Counted from the stretch's first letter, positions 46,901 through 60,994 are shown. The stretch: DNA of 64,000 bases from Sphagnum magellanicum (GCA_021904315.1 CM038907.1:32185223-32249222), one strand, 5' to 3'. The notes: a model not told the origin generated them from the sequence alone. Numbers and translations: made by a program.

Positions 46901-48787
46901 CAGGCGTTGCGCAGATTCGCCTCTCACACAACCATCTGGGGCCACAAATCAACGGGCTGTTGCTGCGGGCCGCCAGCAGGTCCAGTGGGCGGGTGTCTGT
47001 GACGAACACACAGACAGACATTCCTTTTCCCTCCAAAAGGTGGTTGCTCCAAAAGTGAAGTCGCCTCATTGGCTTACAGTTTGCTAGCTGGGACCTTCTG
47101 ATTCCTAAACGTGTTAAGATTTTGATTCCCCCAGCCATATGATGTTATGAAGCATGTGACTGATTCTTTTTGAAGTAAGGACAGGAAGAAAATTTGGCTC
47201 ATGTAGTGAATAGACTTGTACATCCCCTATACCCCTGCGCCACTCCCACAGGAGCGTAATTGCCAAAGTAGTTTCAGCTACCCAACTTTGGTGGAAAAGG
47301 TTTGTCCTTGGTTCGTGGTCTGGAGTAGAAATGTAATATTCTACTGAACATGACAACCTGGGCTGAAAATTGTACTTGAACATGGGGGCCCCCTACCCAA
47401 GGGTAAAGCACTGCCTCGATTTTTTCTTTGTATTTTCAACTCCATTACCTGCCTGAAGAAACCTATTTCCAGCAAGCGGGATCTTCTGCGGTGGAAGGTA
47501 CCAGCCAGGCTCTACTGGGATGTTCTGACCAGCGGAAGGTGACAGCCAGCCTCTCACTACTTCTAAAATGTGAAAAAATCAGGGCTCAACTTTACGGAGG
47601 AAATGGACCTGCGTACAGGCCCTTATGTGACATCCGACCTATTCCCTTGGCCTACCGGTGCGGGCACAGATCTCAAATCACAGAAGGGCCTGTACTCAGC
47701 CCCTTCTTCTTTACATAATCTCCTGCTCTATGCCGGGGTGAAATGACTTTGAGTATTTGAATTGTTGGCAATGTTCCCTAATTTGCACTGTCAAACCTAG
47801 GGTTCAAGATCTTGTGGCCCATACCCAAACTCCCATCTGTTATAAGAATTGAAAAAAAAACTAGCCTTTTGTTGGCTTTGTCCTACATGTCTTACGGAGG
47901 CATCATTGTGGGAACTTAGTCCAAGGGCCTATAAAGGGCAGAGAATCAAAAGTCAGCTTAATAAATAAGGTTAAAGTCTTGGTGTAGGTTTTTTCTTTTC
48001 TTAAGTTGAAGGGTTTAAAGGTGAAAATTTAAATAGAGAGGGGAGGGTTGAGTTTTTTTTCCCCCTTCTTGTGAGGAGTTGTTTCTGAGGTTGGGTGGGG
48101 TGGAGTGGAGTGACATGATTTTTTCCCCTTTTTCTCCCCCTTTGCAAAGGGGACGAGAGGAATGTTTAGGGAGAGTTGGAGATTTCTTTTCTGCTTTTCA
48201 AAATGGTTTTTCTTTGGTGGCATTGGGAAGAGGGTGGTTTGGTTATTTCTAACAAGGGGGATGGGCCAAGGCTTAATGCTTTTGAAAGGCACTTTTTTTT
48301 ATTGGATGCAATTTGTTTTCAAGATCAATTTTGTGCAATTTTGTGACACAATTTTATTTTGCTTGGCCCCCTCCTTGTAAAGCAAATGAACTCTAAACCC
48401 ATTAACTTGATTTAATGAAAAATATTATTTTTAGGATGAGACTCTTGTGAAACCATGAAAAACAACTCTTGAAGTTAATTTCAGTTTGTTTAGGTAAGCA
48501 AGTTGAACTTTTTTCGAAAGTTGACAATTAACAAAACTTTACAGTCAAACACGATTACTTTTAATTTGATGTAACACTCCCTACATGTACAATACCCAAG
48601 TTTTCTTTGGGGGCTTAAATTTCATACTTATACAATCTCCAACATTGGAGAGTGTGTCGTGTATATACATGGAACTAAACTTTGGTATTCAAACTGGACT
48701 CAAATGTTTTTAAAACCAAAACCACAAGTTTTACAAATTTGTAGAATCTAATGATAATTTCCTTATAATGGGGTGTTTTTTTTCTAG
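46901..48787. other. Intergenic DNA without recognisable genes
   Basis: Balanced composition to about 47750, possibly further transposon-derived sequence, then AT-rich. The 96-residue frame at 47428-47718 has protein-like composition but matches nothing I know. Confidence 0.45.
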
Positions 48788-50520
48788 GATGCAACTTTGA
48801 TTGTTCATTTTAATGCACTTGATCAATCATAGAACTAAGGACCTTCTGGGGTGTTATGATAGGGAAGGCCTTAATATCAAAACATTAACCATTGGACCTT
48901 AGGAGGCATGCTTGGTTCCCAAGACGTATTGTTTGATAAGGAAAGCCTTCCCCAATACAACACAGATAGAAGCATGCATTTAAAGTTAAATGTGATAGCC
49001 AACTCATGGATATGTAATTACGGATGTTGTTGCATCTTGGTTAATTTGAACTTAAAACATTCAAGCACTATGTCAAACTATGTTCATGGGTTAAATTTTG
49101 GAAAGAAAATACTATGGAAAAGGTTTCAACTAGTGTTATGTGGTATTAAAATTTGCTATAGATACCCATTGGTTATCAAGTTGAGTATATATTCACTTAC
49201 CCAATGGGGTGCAAGAAATCAAAAAACTAATTTTGGTACACAACCTTGGCTTTCATTTATTTTTTAATTTCAAAAAACCACCTTTCTAGCTGTTGGCACT
49301 TTGTTGATCATTTCATGAAAACTAATGGTTCTTTAATGTTTCTAAAGTAACGAGAACCAATGACTCTTGGATTTTGATTTAAAAAAAAAACCAGAACTGC
49401 TGGTTATTTTAAAAATCAAATAATTGCTCTACAGTAGGTAGTTTGTTGTCCTGTTTTGCCCTATTTTGGGACCATTTTGGGGTCCAATTCTTGGGCCAGT
49501 TTTTGGTCTTTAGATAGTCAAATTTAGGAAAAAAATCTACCTAAAACTACACTTGGAATCAAGAATTGGCCATCAACTAAAGCTAGACTCAAGAATCACC
49601 TCCGGTTAAAAATGACTTGAACTTCACCTCAAAACCTATTTTATATAGGTTACTGTTCTTAAATTTTATTTCAACAAAGTCAAATAACTTGCTTAAATTG
49701 GTATTCATGCTCTGACAATGGGTACTAAATTATGTAAGACAAAATTGGGGAGGAACGATGCAATTATGGAAAAAAAACCCCGAAAATAAACAAGCAATGA
49801 AAAGGCCCACTATTTTTTTTGCTAGGTGGAGAGGATTTATGTTGGGACTAAACCAAAAGATGATGAGACAATTTCATTCATCATTGTTTGGGTGATAAAA
49901 CATGCAGCTTACACCACCGTAATTTATCTCATAAGGTCTGCTCAAAGTTGAATGTACAAATTAAAAATTAAGGCTTTAAAAAACCTTGGGCTTATATATA
50001 ATTAAAGAGCTTGGAATTGTTTTAAAAGGGACAACATTTGAATCCAATTTTAGTTTCAGTATTAGAAAAATGTAGCCTCACATAATTCTCAGCCTCTTTA
50101 ACCCTAGAAAATGACCTAAACCTACCAAAATTGGTTTGAATTGGTGTGTGGGGTTAGGTTTTAGATTTTTCAATTATAATTGGGTGCATGTTTTACAAAC
50201 CCCCGAATTAGATAGGTATGAGGTAGGGGTGGGGGTTTGGATATTGTTATAGGTGGGCATAAGCATGTAGGTGTTTTGTAATTTTTTGACAGAAACCTAG
50301 ATAGGTATGTTAAGTTTACTTGTAAAAAAACACCTTGTTAGACCCAATACATAGTCTTTTACAAACATTAGTTTTTAGAATTTAAAGCACAACACACAAC
50401 ATATTAAAAAAACTTGTGCTAACACAACTATTCAAACGTAAATGGGTTTGCAATGCCACTTTAAATCCAAAGATGAAATCATTCAAATTAAGACTTTTTT
50501 TGACTTAACATAGATGATAA
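48788..50520 (+). repeat. Dispersed repeat, copy A (about 1.7 kb)
   Basis: This segment is alignable by eye over its whole length with 58191-61345 in the same orientation. Shared landmarks include GATGCAACTTTGATTGTTCA at the left, ATGATAGGGAAGGCCTTA, GGAAAAGGTTTCAACTAGTG, GGGACCATTTTGGG, TTTATGTTGGGACTAAACCA and, at the right, CTTAACATAGATGAT. The copies differ by scattered substitutions and small indels. It has no coding capacity; the 119-residue frame at 48908-49267 is also present, altered, in copy B and looks fortuitous. Confidence 0.85.
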
Positions 50521-53500
50521 TCATCCTTCTAGAGTGATAATTTGGACAAGTAATTTTCTGATGTTTTGTTCAGCTCAAAATCCATTCCATTTGTATTGAT
50601 TGGGTGCATTTCAAACAAGCATATTCAAAATTGAATTACTAATTTTATGCGTACATTAAATCAGGAGCTTGTTGTTGACATCTTTAAAAAATTTAACCTG
50701 TAAATATTAGTTCCCTCACCCAAAGTCTTGCAATTTGTTGTCTGCTTTGCAAACCTGTTGAAATAAAAAGAAACAACAATGATGAACTTAATGATAAATC
50801 TGTAGGATGTACAAGGAGAACCACACAGCAAAGGATGCAGTTCCCTTTTTCAACAGTCAAAATCCTTGACAACAATAGTAATTTCTATAAATTTCTTAGC
50901 TCTTGAAATTTGGGTAGACCACAGAACTATTCATGGAAAATTTGTGTAATTAATTTTCTTGTCATCATGTTTTAAGATCAGTTTCACTACCTAAATTCCA
51001 AATTTTGTATCAAGTTTTTTGGGCAAACAGTTCTGCATGCACTTTCTCCTTGTACATTGATCCAGGTATGAAAAATGAGACTAACTGAGGAAGGGAAATG
51101 GAACGTCAGGAGTCAACATATTCCTATCTTGTTAAAAAAGTTTTGTAAACTCTTTGGCATGATGTAATAATGGAACCGCCACATGCAGCCTATTAAAACT
51201 CTCTGTACTCTTTTATATCATGCAAAAGTGAGTTTTAAGTTTCAACCCAGAGAGATGGAGCCTTTAGTACTATTTTTTCACATTTCTTTTGCTTTGGAGG
51301 CAAGGGTACTGTTGAATCCAGAAAAGAGACAAAGTTTTCTGTAACATATTTACCACATGTCTTTTGCAGGAAAAGCAAGGCTATCCTGAATCCAGAAGGA
51401 TAGTCAAATATAGAATGTCATTGGTGTATGGAAAGTCATGGGGATGATCATCAACTAAGATGCAACATCATGATCATCAATGTGAAAGTGTATTATGCAT
51501 TCCAACTTGCAACATATAAGACCCTCAATTAAAATGCAACATAATGATCATCAGTCATAAATCACATTAAGCATTCCAAGCCAAAACATATAGGAAAATT
51601 CAAATTCTCATCATTAACAAACAGTCTTTTTTCTTTTTTCATTTTTGTGATGTGGCATTGGTGGTGATGGTCTCACAAGAGATTTAGCAAAAGTGATGAT
51701 GAGCGCATGGAAGATTTAGCTTTAATGGCGAAAATATTTGTGCAATTTGTCAAAACAATAGAAAAACTGTCATAAACAGTAAAGGCAAAAATTCCTTTGT
51801 CACTGGATGCAACCTGGAACCTTAAACCTCCAACAGCAATATCTGACGTATTAGAGCTAGAAACTCCTGTTATAGCGGTTGGGCCTCCCAGCAAATGGTG
51901 AAATTTTGCCCTACTCTACCAGAATTAAATTACTGTTCACTACTGGTTATGGGATGGAAAAGACTCCTTTCTTGCATTGTGCAAAATGGATCTCTAATTG
52001 ACAAGCTTGCGTTTTGGCCTGTCAAGCCTACCTGCACTAAGGGCCACACCACGCTAATGCAGCAGTAGTTAATGACATGGAGGACTTTGCTTATGAAATT
52101 ACAAACCTTGATTGGTCGATTGGCTTTTGCACTATTCTTAATGCCGATACAACTGTTAGTCACTAAACAAAGAAAACTGATAAAGTGGTGGGTTCACATA
52201 AAATATATATTATCAACATCGAATGAGAGGTTCTTTTAGAATGTCTCATCACAAAAGTCTAGGAAGTTTCAGCAAAGCAGGAAAGCTTAGATTTGTGAAT
52301 TTCCAGAGAGTGTTGCATGGAAATCCTACAAACTAAGCAAAACATTTCACTGCCGTTACTGTGGTGTGGTAATCATGAAGGCAACCTTTGATTATCTTCA
52401 CCAAACACCTTTCTTATTGCTGTACCCCTGCCAGTGGTGTGGTTCTGCCCTAGATATATGGTTTCTTACTAAACTTTGATCTCTCTTCTCTAAACTTTGA
52501 TCAACACGTCAAATAAACTAATATAATGAAATAAACTTTACCCTATACCATTCTCACATAAAGAAAGAAAATAACCCAAAAAAATGAATTGGGAAATGAA
52601 GTTTCATTTATGTTATGAAGGCCAAAATGCTTTCAGATATCTTATCTTTAAGGATAAATGTTTTTAAATTTTGTCTTCAAGTACTAGGGTGAATAAGGAG
52701 GTTAGTTTAACCTTTTGATTTCAAAAAAACTTGGGCTCCTTGCTCCTACACATTACCAGCAGAGGAGGATTAAATGCATTACTGTTTCTTTTCTTATGTT
52801 CTCATATGGTTTTCAATAATTCATCATGGACATGAAAAGGCACATGTTAATTTATCGTTTTGCATCCATGTTGATAAGTAAGGAAAAGGAGTGAGATAAT
52901 TATATAAAAAGATGAGATATTTAAGTTTGAAAATGAGATAGTTTGTCTTTGGAATTTGTCGTGTTGAGATTCCCTTTATAGGATAGTCGTGTCTCTTAGA
53001 TTCCAGTGGCAACTTGGTGGGCTTGTTATGTGTTTTATTCAGTCAAAGAGAGAGAGAGCCTATTCACACTAGGCAGTGCATCTGGGACAACATTTTCCAA
53101 CCAACTATTTCTCCCAGTTTTCGAAGTATTGGAATTTGGAGCTGGGCCCCTCCATTTATACCATCTAAAAATCATTATTAGTCATTGATTTGCAACTGCC
53201 GCCAAACGATCTTTTCAAAGACAATTCTTGAACTCTGGAAAAAGGAGATTGGTAGGTTAGTTGGAGTATTGGTCTTGCATTGACTCTTAAAAATATCACC
53301 CTATCTCAGTATTGGGTATTTTTGAATTTTTCACGCCAGCCTGGTCCCAGCATTGGATCCTTTTTTCAATATAAACAACTCCAAGACAGTCCTCTTTTTT
53401 TTTGGCAAAAAATCGCCGAAATGCAACAGAGTTTTCTAAAACGGAATATTCTGTCACAAATTCCTCTTTTTAAATTTTTTTCCTGAAAATGGTAGAAAAC

Positions 53501-53942
53501 TGTTTTTTGGGGAGGGTGTCGCCGCAATTATGTCTACTGGCTTCCGTTTTAAGAGATCCTTGAAATAATGTTGTCAGTTGGTAATGGTCTGGTGTTTGTT
53601 TCTCCTTTTTTCTCTGCAACAAGATTTTCTAATTTACCTAAGAAAAGAAATGATATCGCTGGTTAAGTCGAAATGTGCCTAGGGATGCTCGCGACCCTGG
53701 CTCCATGAGGAAATTTTAAGAAAAGACACTGCTCGAGAAAGCCTGGTCCTGGTATTGGATCCTTTTCAGAAGGCTAACGAGTCTGGAAATTTTGGTAGCG
53801 GAGTTGGACGGGACGTCCTAAAGTGGAATCTGATCTCTAGTGAATGGGAAAGCCTTGTGTTTTTTTCAGGGTGCTTTGAGTTTTAGGAGGTATCTCGCTT
53901 CTTATTAACGTCTCTTTTTTGAGTTCATCGTGCTTCACGTCT
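50521..53942. other. Intergenic DNA between the two dispersed repeat copies
   Basis: No gene was recognised. Two minus-strand frames at 51673-51894 and 51930-52163 have protein-like composition but no family I can name. A two-copy 74-bp repeat at 51451-51597 is listed separately. Confidence 0.45.
51451..51597. repeat. Two-unit ~74-bp tandem repeat
   Basis: Units start with TCAACTAAGATGCAACATCA (51451) and TCAATTAAAATGCAACATAA (51525). Both continue with TGATCATCA and later GCATTCCAA and ACATATA. The units have diverged considerably. Confidence 0.6.
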
Positions 53943-54051
53943 GGTAAGGCACTCGGCGGTTGAGGGCGTTACTAGAAGTGGACCCAAGTCAGCTCCTGCC
54001 TCACACAGGGACCTTCTTTTGATAATGCCCTCAACCGCTGAGTGCCTTACC
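53943..54051. repeat. Near-perfect inverted repeat, 29-bp arms and 51-base loop
   Basis: The left arm (53943-53971) starts GGTAAGGCACTCGGCGG and the right arm (54023-54051) ends CGCTGAGTGCCTTACC. They pair at 27 of 29 positions. Both mismatches are CG in one arm against CA in the other, so as RNA from the plus strand they become G-U wobbles. The arms are much GC-richer than the surroundings. The size suits a tiny MITE-like hairpin or a small-RNA precursor. No flanking target duplication could be fixed. Confidence 0.8.
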
Positions 54052-57000
54052 CTACTGTTTCACACCAGCATGGACGATCCACAAATGTGACACAGATAGG
54101 ATCACAAAAATGATTAATTAAATCCCCAAGCTTCTGTATCCTTGGCACACAATTAGTTTACATTGCATGTCATGAAGAATATAGTTTGATAGCAAAGAGT
54201 GGGCAAATCCACAGATTAAGGAAGAATCAAAATTCTTCCTTTTTTCTTGAGTCTGATTGGGCTATATAAAATCCAAATTCTTATAATTCACAACCCTGAA
54301 TATGAGATTTTCAGCTTAATTTTCAAGGCTTGATGAAGATTTGAATGTTGTCTTTTTCTACACAGTCACAGCAGCATTCCACCAATAATAGTTTACCATC
54401 AAAACTGGCACTCCACTGTGGCTACAGCCGTGCTCCTGTTCAGTTGAATGTGCAATTCAGCTGATGAATAAGTTCTGTCGTTGTGGAGTTTTTGAAAAGT
54501 TTTGGAAATTCGCCAGCCACAAACTTTGAAGTGCTCTGGACAACTCATTCCTTTAGCGCAGTATAACTGTTGTGGATGGGCATTTCCTTTCAGAAAGATG
54601 AAATTTCCCACTGTGGGATGTCCCATCTTTGGAGTCAGTTCTAGGGTCCAGCTACTAAATGCCCTTCTCCAAGGATTTTACCCTACACATTAAGGTATTT
54701 AAACAAGGCATCACAAACACTTTGGCCCTACTGTGTCCACACTGTAAACACCAAAAAAATCAGTTCCAATCTAAACAGTCTAAACACTTTCACCCAAAAA
54801 ATTGGTTCATCTAATGTGAAACCGACTCTAATAAGGTAAAACTTTCAAAAGTGATCCAATGTGATCCCAGTGGGCTTTCCACCTTTTCTCCTTTTAAGTT
54901 CAACTTTGCTTTTTGCATAGCTGTCTCTTTTAGACATGGTCTTCAAGTTCATCAAGTTGCTTCCAGAAGGTTGAAAACCAAAGCATGAATATCATGAAAG
55001 GTATGAAATTGGAGCGTGCTTGCAAGTACATCGTTGTTCACATGCTTTTAAATCCAACCATTACTATGATTACTATAGTGGTACTTTCTTTTTGTTGAGA
55101 TGATGTAAGTCCATACCAAATTATGTCCACATGCATTTGGATCCACCGCAAGTTGATATAGTTCATTTGATAACACAATATAACCTTAGGTGTGAGGTTT
55201 AACATGCATATTTTGGGAAAACATTTAAAGAGGAAAGAACCCTATGGAAGGTGTGAAATGCACCAATGTGAAGCCTAGTAAGTGCTCATTATGATTGCTA
55301 ACATAATAATATTAACATTCGTGCAACACAAGCATTTTTAGTATTCCAATAATGTGATGGCACTGAAAGGTTTCTTGACTACATCAAGCACATGCATGCA
55401 TGTGAAATCAATTAATAAAAAGTAAAGAACCAAGTCCAAGCCATAAGAGGCAATACATATACACCCAAGAGATAATCAATGTCAACAGAACCAAGAACCT
55501 ACTAAAACTAACTGGTCTCTACCACTTAAAACATACTAACTACAGACTATCTAAGTAGAGATGAGTACCTAGGATAGTCCAGATGGCAAGGACAATTAAT
55601 CCCAACATGCACAATATTTTGGAACATCATGTAACTTGTATTGCTTCTTGTTGCGCAAAAGAAATATAATGTGCAATGAGTACCTTACCCTAAGGTTAGT
55701 TTAGTCATTAAATAGTCCTCAAAATAGGGAAATGTGAGAGTATGAAGTTGACATGTTGAAAATCATCATAATTATCATACGCTATACTCTGAATAATTTC
55801 ATTACTCATATCACAATATTATAATAGATGATGAAAATAATAATTCCAAGGTTAACAAACAAATTTACTTTTTGAATCAAAATAATTATTCGTTTTGTCA
55901 ATGTGGAAACCGACCCTAGGCTATGGTAATATAATTAACATGTTGGACACATATGTTGTAATTTTTGTTCTGAAGTCCATAGTGATGTATACAAAATTAT
56001 ATCACATATGTTCTATTTACATGCATCCTTTAAATATGGATTATAGGTTGTGGAGATATGACCTGCCAATGCAGACAACTTTTGTTCTGAGTAAATCATA
56101 CTCTAATCAGGCATTGATGTTTGCGACTGCCCAAACATATACTTTCTAAGGCTTGATTCAATGTATAGGGGGGCGGAGAGTGGGCGAGGGAAACCCCATT
56201 CTGTACCACCAACGTAGGCATTGTATTGGTCAAGCTGTCAAAAAAGTTCATGGGCTGTAAATCCCTATCTCCTTTATAGGAGAAGACAACGAGCAACAAA
56301 ACTGTAGGGTTTTGCAAAATCAAGGGAGCTGCATTACCATTCCCTAGAGAACAAGTTCTCAACCACATCTTATAAGATAGTTGAAGCTCCCGAATTTATT
56401 ACACATGCAGTAATGGTGAAAAGGGATTATTCAGTTTTTTATGGGGGATTATTTTATTTAAAAAAGATTCAAGAGATATGGTCATTGGGATCTTCAGATG
56501 TGCTTTTTTGTTATTTTAATACAATTCTAGCACATGATTAAAATATCATATTCTTAAATCACTTCTAACAATCTTAATGAATCATAAGTACACACACTTG
56601 ATATTTTCTTAAAGTCTTACAACTCGTCATGCACCCAATAATAATTGTTTAAACTCAAATTTGTAAACATGTGATCCTCATATTAAAAAAGTTATTTCAA
56701 TTCACTTTTTATGCATATTATGAATGCCCTAATAATGGCCTTGGTTTGGTTTTAGAGCATAATGAACTTGATTTGCAACATGATTAGTGAAAATCAAAAT
56801 GTATGGGTGATGTAAAAGCAACATATGGATCCCAAACGAAGGACATCCTTAGGACATTTTTAGGACATTAACATCTTGACCCAAACGTTAATGGATTGAT
56901 TTTTTTGTTTCTTTTTGAATTGCTGGTTATTTGAAGCTTGAGAGAACGAAATGTGATCCGTAAATCAGATTGCCCCTGATTTTAAAAAAGACAATTCACA

Positions 57001-58190
57001 ATGCTACCTGAAGCTCCCCCCTTGAACTTTTCCCATCTTCCTAGCCCCGTTTTTTTTTGGGGTAGTGTATTTTGTTTACTTGATGGCTGTTTGAATCCTC
57101 GCCTTTTGAAATTCATTCAGGCTCTTCTCAGTTTTGGAGGACTCCTTTAACCTTCAAAGAGCCATTAAGTAATTGCTTTTACACAAAACACAAAGAAAAT
57201 AGGGAGTAAAGGAAAGAAGAAAGGGTGACATAACAAAAAAGACTAAGGTCATCAGAAAAAGAAAATCTACCAGGTGTTCAAATGAAACCCCTTGGAAAGT
57301 GTCTACTTATGTTTAACATTGTGTGCAAATGAATTTAATTTGAATTATTAATGTGCACTTAATATGTTAATGATAAGTTAGAGAATGTATTTACAAATAC
57401 AACATTTCAGTTGGACAAAAGAATCATTGGTTATTTTTGCATGCCTCTATAAATTGGTCAAGTTAAACTCTATGTGTATTTTCCAAAATTCATAACTTAT
57501 TTATGCAAACTTAAAAAAATATGAGACAAATTTTCAATGAGTTTTTTGTGCAATTAACTATAAGTTACAGATGGTTACACGGGTACTAGCGTTGGGTGTT
57601 GATGACTTCTCACAAATAGGGTCAGTTTTCAAACTGTTTATCAAGTCCATTCTTTTGATGAGAATTGATATTTCTAGTTTATGTGAGAATCAGCTCCCCC
57701 AAGAACTGTCCAATGTATCATACTTAAGCTCCAATTCTGACATGAGGGGTGGTTATGGGGTGAACCACTAGGTCTAGTTTCCGAATTTCAGAGTCATGAC
57801 TAGTTACATGATTGCTAGTGTAGGGCTGTTCTCACAGATAGGGTCAATTCTCAGGATTGTTATCAGGTCTGTACTTTCAATGTAAATAGGGGGTTCTTGT
57901 TCATGTGAAAACTGCATCGGGTATCATACAGCCCTGATTGTGATACCCAAGATGATTATGGGGTGGACCACTGAGTTTGATTTTCACCTTACTAGAGAAT
58001 ACAAAATTTTGTAGGTTAAGAAAATAGACATATAGCTGTTTATAATGTGGAGAATCAAACCCAAGTCATTCTTGAGATAAAGAGTTCATTTGTTATCAGG
58101 TTACACATTTATTTGTGTAAAATACAACATGATATTTTTATTAAAAAATTATTAAGCCACTTTAAAAACAGTGGCACATGTGTGATTTAA
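54052..58190. other. Intergenic DNA without recognisable genes
   Basis: AT-rich. Frames at 54399-54693, 55895-56149, 56096-56368 and 57571-57771 are short and unassigned. No RNA gene or clear element end was seen. Confidence 0.5.
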
Positions 58191-58480
58191 GATGCAACTT
58201 TGATTGTTCATTTTAATGCACTTGTTCAATCATAGAACTAAGAACCTTCAAGGTTGTTATGATAGGGAAGGCCTTACTATCAAAACATTAACCATTGGAC
58301 CTTAGAAGGTATGCTTGATTCCCAAGACGTATTGTTCAATAAGAAAAGCCTTCCCCAATACAAAACAGATAAAAGCATGCCCTTAAAGTTAAATGTGATA
58401 GCCAATTCATGTATATGTAATTATGGAGTTTCTTGCATCTTGGTTACTTTGAATTTAAAACATTCAAGCACTATGTCAAA

Positions 58481-58700
58481 CTATGTTCATGTGTTGAATT
58501 TTAGAAAGAAAATACTATGGAAAAGGTTTCAACTAGTGTTTTGTGCTACTAAAACTTGCTATAGATACCCCCTGGGTATCAATTTGAGTACTATGTTCAT
58601 GGGTTAAATTTTAGAAAGAAAATACTATGGAAAAGGTTTCAACTAGTGTTATGTGGTATTAAGATTTGCTATAGATACCCATTGGTTATCAATTTGAGTA
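58481..58700 (+). repeat. 110-bp tandem duplication inside copy B
   Basis: CTATGTTCATGTGTTGAATT at 58481 and CTATGTTCATGGGTTAAATT at 58591 begin two similar units. Copy A has one. The second unit (TTATGTGGTATTAAGATTTG) resembles copy A more closely than the first. Confidence 0.85.
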
Positions 58701-60880
58701 TATATTCAATTACCCAACAGGGTGAAAGACATCAAAAAACTAATTTTGGTACACAGCCTTGGTTTTCATTTCATTTTTAAATTTCAAAAAACCACCTTCC
58801 TAGCCATTGGCACTTTGTTCATTATTTCATGAAAACTATGGGTTCTTTTATGTTTCTAAAGTAACTAGAACAATGATGCTTTGATTTAGATTTTTTTGAA
58901 AACCAGAATTGCTGGTTATTTTTAAAACCAAATAATTGCACGACAATAGTTTGAACTAATGTTCTCCTGTTTTGCCTTCTTTTGGGACCATTTTGGGATC
59001 AAATTCTTGGGCCAGTTTTCTGTGCTTAGATACTGAAATTTAGGAGGAAAATCTACCTACTTGGAATCAAGAATTTGCCTTCAACTAAAACTAGACTCAA
59101 GAATTACCTCTAGTTAAAAATGACTTGAACTTGGCCTCAAAGCCTATTTTATATAGGTTCCTATTCTTAAGTTTTACTTTTAGCTTTTAAGAAACTTATT
59201 TGCTTGTCTTTCAAAAGGGGCTTAACATGTTTTTAGTTTGTGAAAGGGTTTCTAGTATACAAGTTTTTAATAATAAATTTGATGGTGTGAGTGGTTAGAG
59301 AGGAAGGTTTGGGGTCAAAACTTAAAGTTATTATTTTTTGGAACATGTTTCAAAATGAAACTTTTTTTTTTTCTATTTTGGTTTAGGAATGTAGTTGGTA
59401 CACATGGCCGCGTTTTATTGGTTTTACAATGATAGTAATAATAAATTTTCAATTTTGAACTATGTAAAAGTAAGTAGAAAAAGACTTGTTTGAAACTGGA
59501 ACTTCTTGGGATTTCTTTTTGGAAAACAAAGAATTTGCAATCTAAAAATGTGGAGAATTGGGTTTAGAACTGGACTTGGTGCAAAGATTTATCAAAGATT
59601 AAAAATTTCCTTGGACTAGATTCAAAAGTCCTTTCAATGTTTTGCAAAAGAAGGTTGAAATCAAGAATAAAGATTTTCTTGGAAAGTTAAAATTGGACAA
59701 AATTGGTTTAAACTAGTTAATGTTCTTCAAATCTTGACATTGAAAAGAACCTTCAAATGCAATTTTCAGCTTTTTTTTGTTTGGTAGAGGGTGTCTTCAT
59801 GATAAGGAGTTCCACCTAGATTTTTTTTAAGGATTTTAAAAAGACACCGTGAACTTTGAGGCATGGAATTGATGTCATATGTTGAATTTTTATATTTTAA
59901 TAATAACTATAACAAATAATGATGACTCAATAAGTTCCAACCAAAAATGTCATTTAAATTGTGAAAAATAAAGTTTTTATGGAATCTGTTTTGAATGTGA
60001 TGAATTTTTTTTAATCTACAAAGGACTTCATAACTGTGAAATTACACCATGTAACAATATAAATTTGATCAATTATTAATTGGTATGTAATGAAATGATA
60101 TAATATTTCATTTTCATAGTATTTTGATAGTTGATTAACAATTTATAATTCTTTTGGTTGTTATCAGCAATAAAACTCTGTTTGTGAAATCCTAAATGAT
60201 ATTCCTTTACATGAAGACACCCTAGAACCTCTATTGAAAAATTTTAAATGATTTTTGAATTTATAGAACCTTTAGTTGTAGTAGACACTTTCACAAACAA
60301 ATTTGGAGCTTGGTTTCATATAAAATCGGATTTGGTTCCATTTACATTGGACCCAACAAAGTCGAATAACTTGCTTGAATAGGTATTCATATTCTGAGAG
60401 TGGGTATTAAATTATGTAAGAGAAAATTGGGGAGGAACAATGCAATCATGGAAAAAAAAACCCCTGGCAATAAGTAAACAAGCAATGAAAAGGCCCACTA
60501 TTTTTTGCTGGGTGGAGAGGATTTATGTTGGGACTAAACCAAAAGATGATGAGACAATTTCATTCATCATTTTTTATCCCATAAGGTTTGCCCAAAGTTG
60601 AATGTACAAAGTAAAAATCAAGGCTTTTTAAAAAACCTCAGGCTTATATATAATTAGAGAGCTTGGAATTGTTTTTTAAAAGGGACAACATATTAATCCA
60701 AGTTTAGTTTCATTATTAACAAAATTTAATCTCATAGTCAAGGTTCAAATTTCGTTTTCACAAAATTCTCAACCTCTTTAACCTTAGAAAATGACATAAA
60801 CCTACCAAAATTGGTTTGAATTGGTGTGGTGGGGTTAGATATTTGATTTTTCAAGGATAGTTGGGTCCATGTTTTACAAA

Positions 60881-60994
60881 CCCATGAATTAGATAAGTAT
60901 GAAGTAGGGCTGGGAGTTTGGATATTGCTATATGGAACCCAGGAATTAGATAGGTATGAGGTAGGGGTGGGAGTTTGGATACTGCTATAGGTGG
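60881..60994 (+). repeat. 57-bp tandem duplication inside copy B
   Basis: Two units start CCCATGAATTAGATAAGTAT (60881) and CCCAGGAATTAGATAGGTAT (60938). The single copy in A begins near 50203. Confidence 0.85.

Noticed and set aside
46803..47138. 111-residue frame continuing the Helitron helicase upstream
   Set aside because: It is in a different frame from the helicase motifs and contains no recognisable helicase motif.
51673..52163. Two minus-strand frames of protein-like composition
   Set aside because: I cannot link them to a family or to each other with splice sites, so no gene is called.
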